DNA from: Prevotellaceae bacterium
Lineage (GTDB): Bacteria > Bacteroidota > Bacteroidia > Bacteroidales > UBA932
Assembly: GCA_031257655.1 (NCBI GenBank)
Contig: JAIROF010000065.1
Location: 1 to 15,838 of the forward strand
Length of the DNA stretch: 15,838 nt
Reading direction: 5' to 3'
The position numbers and the translations under genes were made by a program. Below the pieces are notes generated by a model that was not told the DNA's origin, ran no database searches, and saw only the letters and a program-made list of their open reading frames with translations. Positions 12,698 through 15,838 of the stretch are shown here, piece by piece. Position 1 is the stretch's first letter, and the number at the start of each line of letters is the position of its first letter.

Positions 12698-15600
12698 ATC
12701 TGTCCACCACAATTTTCACTCCTTCATCTTTAATCATCGTTCCATCCCATGCTCTCTCGGATTTATTGTTTGACCCTAGTTCCGTTGTTTGTTCAATCGG
12801 ATATGCCACATTATGAGGAGTAAAGTTGCATTGAATTCCGGTAGATGACACCATCTTATATACTCGGTCCGGGTGAATGTTTCTGGTATCTATCGGCGTT
12901 TTATTTTTTATTTCGTCTTTTGTGGGCATATATACCAAATCATTGGGCGATAAGTGAAACAGCAGGGGATGGCCTTTATCGTTGACGTCGGGAACTTCGC
13001 TTTGCCCCTGCTTCAATCGCTCTATAACGATGTTGAGGGGGATAGTTTCAAATGTTCGGTTGCCGTTTTTGTCCGCGTAAACGGCAAAAAACAGGTTGGT
13101 GCCTTTATTGGCTTCTACGTATTTACTTTGCTTGCTCCCGCTAAGCCCCACCGGAAATTTGTTGCCGATTGTCTCATATACGCGCACCTTATATATCGGT
13201 TGGTGCCGTTTGCCATCGTTCAGCCGCAGGATGTTTTTATTCATTTCCTCTACTCCTTCGGGCGAAAAAGCCAACTCGGGGTTGTTGCCTTTAGCGCGCA
13301 AATGGTTCAAAAGAATTTTTTGTGCGCCTGTGTCCGTAACCGATTCTTTGATGAATCTTTCCGTAAAAGATGCGCTCACAGGCTTGCGGCTTGCGGCGTT
13401 TTCGGTTTCAAAGCAAACTTGTACCCGCGAAATATCAGCATCGTTGAACTTGTAGCTTTTTGCCTTAAAATATTTGCTGAGCATTTTCACATCAGCCTTA
13501 CCGCCATATTCGCCAATAAGGGTCTTAACGGTTTGCTTCAGCTTTGCGTCAGCGATGGATTCCCAGCTTTTCAAGGCTTTGCTTAGCTGTACTGTTTTTA
13601 TTTTTTTCAAAGTTACCTTTGCAAATGCAGTGTCCTTGTGCAAGGATTTACGAATTGCCCAGCTATCTCCTTTTTCCTGCACTTTTAGAACTTTCTTTCC
13701 ATTTTCGTAGGCATGGTATTTGTTGGTAGCTTTGTTAATCACCCGCAAATTTTGCTTGAAGCTGACAATGGTATTCTCCAGCGCCGCCCGTGCATCCTGC
13801 GTAAAGGTATCCCACGGCTTACTAAATTGCCATCGATAGCCGCCCTCCTCATCTGTTTTGATTTTTGTGCAGAGCTTCCTTCTCAGGTCATACCTGAATC
13901 CACCCTCGTCATTTGTACCTTTTTCATGCGCTTTCTTATTGTTGAGGAAATTCACATGGTCTATGGTAGTACAGGCAAGTATTATGGCGTCTGAGGGATG
14001 GTTTCGGTGATCAATTCTTTTCCTTTGAAATTCCTTTGACAGCCTCAACGGGACAGCCGGCAGAAACTTCTGATGCCTTTCGCTCCAAGCCGTAAAGTCA
14101 GTGCTGCCTGTCAGCCGATTCATTCGTTCAAAGCGAGGTAAAATCAAATCGTTCCATACGTCGTTCAAGCCCCATTCTTGCCGTAGAATTGACGTAATTT
14201 TTCCATTTACGAGCAAAAGATTTTTGGAGTTAACGCCATCATCATTCGTTTCCGCCCGGACAATATTCGACAATACCGAAGCAATAAACTTGCTGATGTA
14301 ACGGGTATCGTTCATCTGCCGATTAGCCATCTTTTCGGGAATTTCTTCCAGTAAAAGATTTGTCCGTTTGAAGAAGTTTTTTGCGTAGTATTTTTTTACA
14401 AAGGTTTGATACTCTTCCTCATCAAATATCCTTACTGTTTTGCCGAAACCTGTTTCTACAATTTCTCCGTGATGATTTTTTATAAATTCAAGACCCAATT
14501 GCTTGTCTTTTAATTTATTCACAGCCGATTCGCAAATCACTCTATTGTTAAGCTTATCATCGAAATAGCGGGTTTGCGGTATAACGTGATCCATCTGATA
14601 ATTAGGTGTAAACAACTCTTCCAAGGGAATAACAGCCCCTGTATATGGCGAACAATATTTCTGTTTCATCAGCCAGCGCTTATAGCGTTGCAAATCCGAC
14701 TTTGACGGCTGCGCTGCTTTGATGATTTTTAAAATATCATCCGAAACTTCAATGCCCGAATTGATTACGCCGTCTTCATAAATTTTCAACAGCTCTTGAT
14801 GTCTATGTGAGTAAGGACGGACGTTTTCTACCTTAGCATCGTTTTGCAACTCCGCAAGCAGCGCCCTTATCCGAAGATTTGTATTTTCATTCTCCAATGC
14901 CTGCTTCGCTTGCTTTTTTCGGTCGTCTTTTGTGTTTTTCATTTCGCGCTCCAATTCAACGTGAATCTCATTGAAAAAATTTTTGGCACCGTTTCCGTAC
15001 TTTTGCCAAATATCCTTAACTACGCGAAGCGTTTCCATAGCGACCTGTTCAACAATCGGATTGCGTAATGAGTGCTGCTTAAATTCATCCAGATAGGCCT
15101 CCAAATCGGCAACCGAATTCCATTTATTTGCTGCGCCGGCTTCGGAGTGGCGGTCGTATACAATATACTGTGCCAGCCACGTCGGTAACCCCTGAAAATC
15201 ATTCTCAGCGGTTAGGTGAATAGCTTTTTCGTACACCCGATCTTTGATGGTCTCATCGCATTCGCCGCCAAGAATTTGAGAAATTCTGTCTTTTGTTTTC
15301 GTATCTATGGCTTCCCAGCCCCAATATTTTCCTATGCGCATCAGAGGCAACAATTTTTTAACAGCTTTTTCGGAAAAAGCGCCGTATTCGCTTTTGAATG
15401 GAGAAAAATTTTTGAACTTCTCCACAAAAGAATTTTCATCTAATTTATGCTTATTTGCAAACGATTTTAATGCCTTTGCAAACTCAACTTTGTCGGTTAC
15501 GGAATAGATAATATGCCACAAGCTCTGCGCTATTTCAGGCGTCAAAAAGCCGACTGGGACATTTTTTACCTCCTCCAGCCTTTTTTTGATGTCGTAAACG

Positions 15601-15838
15601 GTTTCGTTGCAGGGATATTTCTTCGATTTTTCATCCTCTTTTCCTTGCAAATCACTAAATCCATAGTTCCAGCGGTATTTTGCCAGGTCGCTACTCAAGG
15701 CTTTCCCTTTCAATCCCTTCAAGGTGAGAAAATATTGGAGAATATCCTTATGGCTTACTTCCTTCCTTTGCATCAGATGCTCGAATAATTTTTCCACATC
15801 TTCCCTGCTGCTCAAAAATTGTGCCGTAACGTCCGTAT
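12678..15838 (-). CDS. cas9: Cas9 endonuclease, type II-C, N-terminus beyond the window edge
   Basis: RNA-guided DNA endonuclease of CRISPR-Cas type II. At least 1052 residues are in the window. The frame stays open through the right edge, so the TTG at 15815 is not the start. Bacteroidetes Cas9s are about 1,400-1,500 residues, so RuvC-I (the D10 equivalent) and the bridge helix must lie outside. Visible in order are the recognition lobe, RuvC-II EIHVELEREM with the catalytic Glu codon at 14957-14955, and the HNH domain from KYCSPYTG through DHVIPQ. The Asp is at 14591-14589, His at 14588-14586, and an Asn lies 24 residues after the Asp, as in SpCas9 D839/H840/N863. RuvC-III NHPSDAIILA has His 14000-13998 and Asp 13991-13989. 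A PAM-interacting C-terminal region ends IVVDRLGMLTN. No frameshift is seen, so it looks functional. Base composition is more A+T-rich than the left half of the window. Confidence 0.96.
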   Translation of the reverse strand, partial: TDVTAQFLSSREDVEKLFEHLMQRKEVSHKDILQYFLTLKGLKGKALSSDLAKYRWNYGFSDLQGKEDEKSKKYPCNETVYDIKKRLEEVKNVPVGFLTPEIAQSLWHIIYSVTDKVEFAKALKSFANKHKLDENSFVEKFKNFSPFKSEYGAFSEKAVKKLLPLMRIGKYWGWEAIDTKTKDRISQILGGECDETIKDRVYEKAIHLTAENDFQGLPTWLAQYIVYDRHSEAGAANKWNSVADLEAYLDEFKQHSLRNPIVEQVAMETLRVVKDIWQKYGNGAKNFFNEIHVELEREMKNTKDDRKKQAKQALENENTNLRIRALLAELQNDAKVENVRPYSHRHQELLKIYEDGVINSGIEVSDDILKIIKAAQPSKSDLQRYKRWLMKQKYCSPYTGAVIPLEELFTPNYQMDHVIPQTRYFDDKLNNRVICESAVNKLKDKQLGLEFIKNHHGEIVETGFGKTVRIFDEEEYQTFVKKYYAKNFFKRTNLLLEEIPEKMANRQMNDTRYISKFIASVLSNIVRAETNDDGVNSKNLLLVNGKITSILRQEWGLNDVWNDLILPRFERMNRLTGSTDFTAWSERHQKFLPAVPLRLSKEFQRKRIDHRNHPSDAIILACTTIDHVNFLNNKKAHEKGTNDEGGFRYDLRRKLCTKIKTDEEGGYRWQFSKPWDTFTQDARAALENTIVSFKQNLRVINKATNKYHAYENGKKVLKVQEKGDSWAIRKSLHKDTAFAKVTLKKIKTVQLSKALKSWESIADAKLKQTVKTLIGEYGGKADVKMLSKYFKAKSYKFNDADISRVQVCFETENAASRKPVSASFTERFIKESVTDTGAQKILLNHLRAKGNNPELAFSPEGVEEMNKNILRLNDGKRHQPIYKVRVYETIGNKFPVGLSGSKQSKYVEANKGTNLFFAVYADKNGNRTFETIPLNIVIERLKQGQSEVPDVNDKGHPLLFHLSPNDLVYMPTKDEIKNKTPIDTRNIHPDRVYKMVSSTGIQCNFTPHNVAYPIEQTTELGSNNKSERAWDGTMIKDEGVKIVVDRLGMLTN

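Noticed and set aside
12954..13586. 210-codon plus-strand frame opposite cas9
   Set aside because: It is a shadow of the cas9 C-terminal region, with no motif or ribosome-binding site of its own.
15813..15815. TTG as the start of Cas9
   Set aside because: The frame is open upstream to the window edge (TDVTAQF precedes it), and the RuvC-I domain would be missing, so the gene simply continues past the window.

Overview
The window looks like chromosomal DNA of a Bacteroidota (Bacteroidales-type) bacterium. Several genes are preceded by the Bacteroidetes -7 promoter element TAnnTTTG (787-780 on the minus strand, 819-826, 1514-1521) and lack strong Shine-Dalgarno sequences. Protein content agrees: an MlaE-type permease, a Bacteroidetes-style lytic transglycosylase, UvrA, secreted GH95 and GH2 glycosidases, and a Cas9 of the type II-C kind. 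The first ~11.5 kb is GC-rich. From ~11.5 kb to the right edge the DNA is clearly more A+T-rich, which suggests a different origin for the Cas9 end.

Layout. 1-759 (minus): the lipid-transport permease mlaE, followed at the edge by three 8-bp repeats that read as tandem ribosome-binding sites for the next gene. 863-1447 (plus): ubiX, a flavin prenyltransferase, divergent from mlaE with back-to-back promoters. 1543-2532 (plus): a membrane-anchored lytic transglycosylase, with uvrA 30 bp behind it (2563-5427). 5425-5690: a 266-bp imperfect palindrome that begins on the uvrA stop codon and contains four copies of a 20-bp unit and its own promoter-like site. 5691-5905: AT-rich leader with a hairpin. 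5906-8242 and 8356-11490 (plus): a secreted GH95 alpha-L-fucosidase and a secreted GH2 beta-galactosidase. This pair would remove terminal fucose and then the exposed galactose from host-type glycans. No SusC/SusD genes accompany them.

11509-12300 (minus): a zinc-finger protein with a pRiA4b ORF-3-like core, convergent with the GH2 gene. 12360-12478 (minus): a tracrRNA gene, not visible as an ORF, recognised from an anti-repeat, a nexus hairpin and a terminator hairpin. 12678-15838 (minus): the C-terminal two-thirds or so of a type II-C Cas9, with the HNH, RuvC-II and RuvC-III catalytic residues intact. Its N-terminus (RuvC-I, bridge helix) lies beyond the right edge. No cas1, cas2 or CRISPR array lies on the 3' side of cas9, so any such genes must be upstream or elsewhere. 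The most interesting items are the tracrRNA and its unusual position, the palindromic iteron element after uvrA, and the zinc-finger protein at the end of the Cas9 region.
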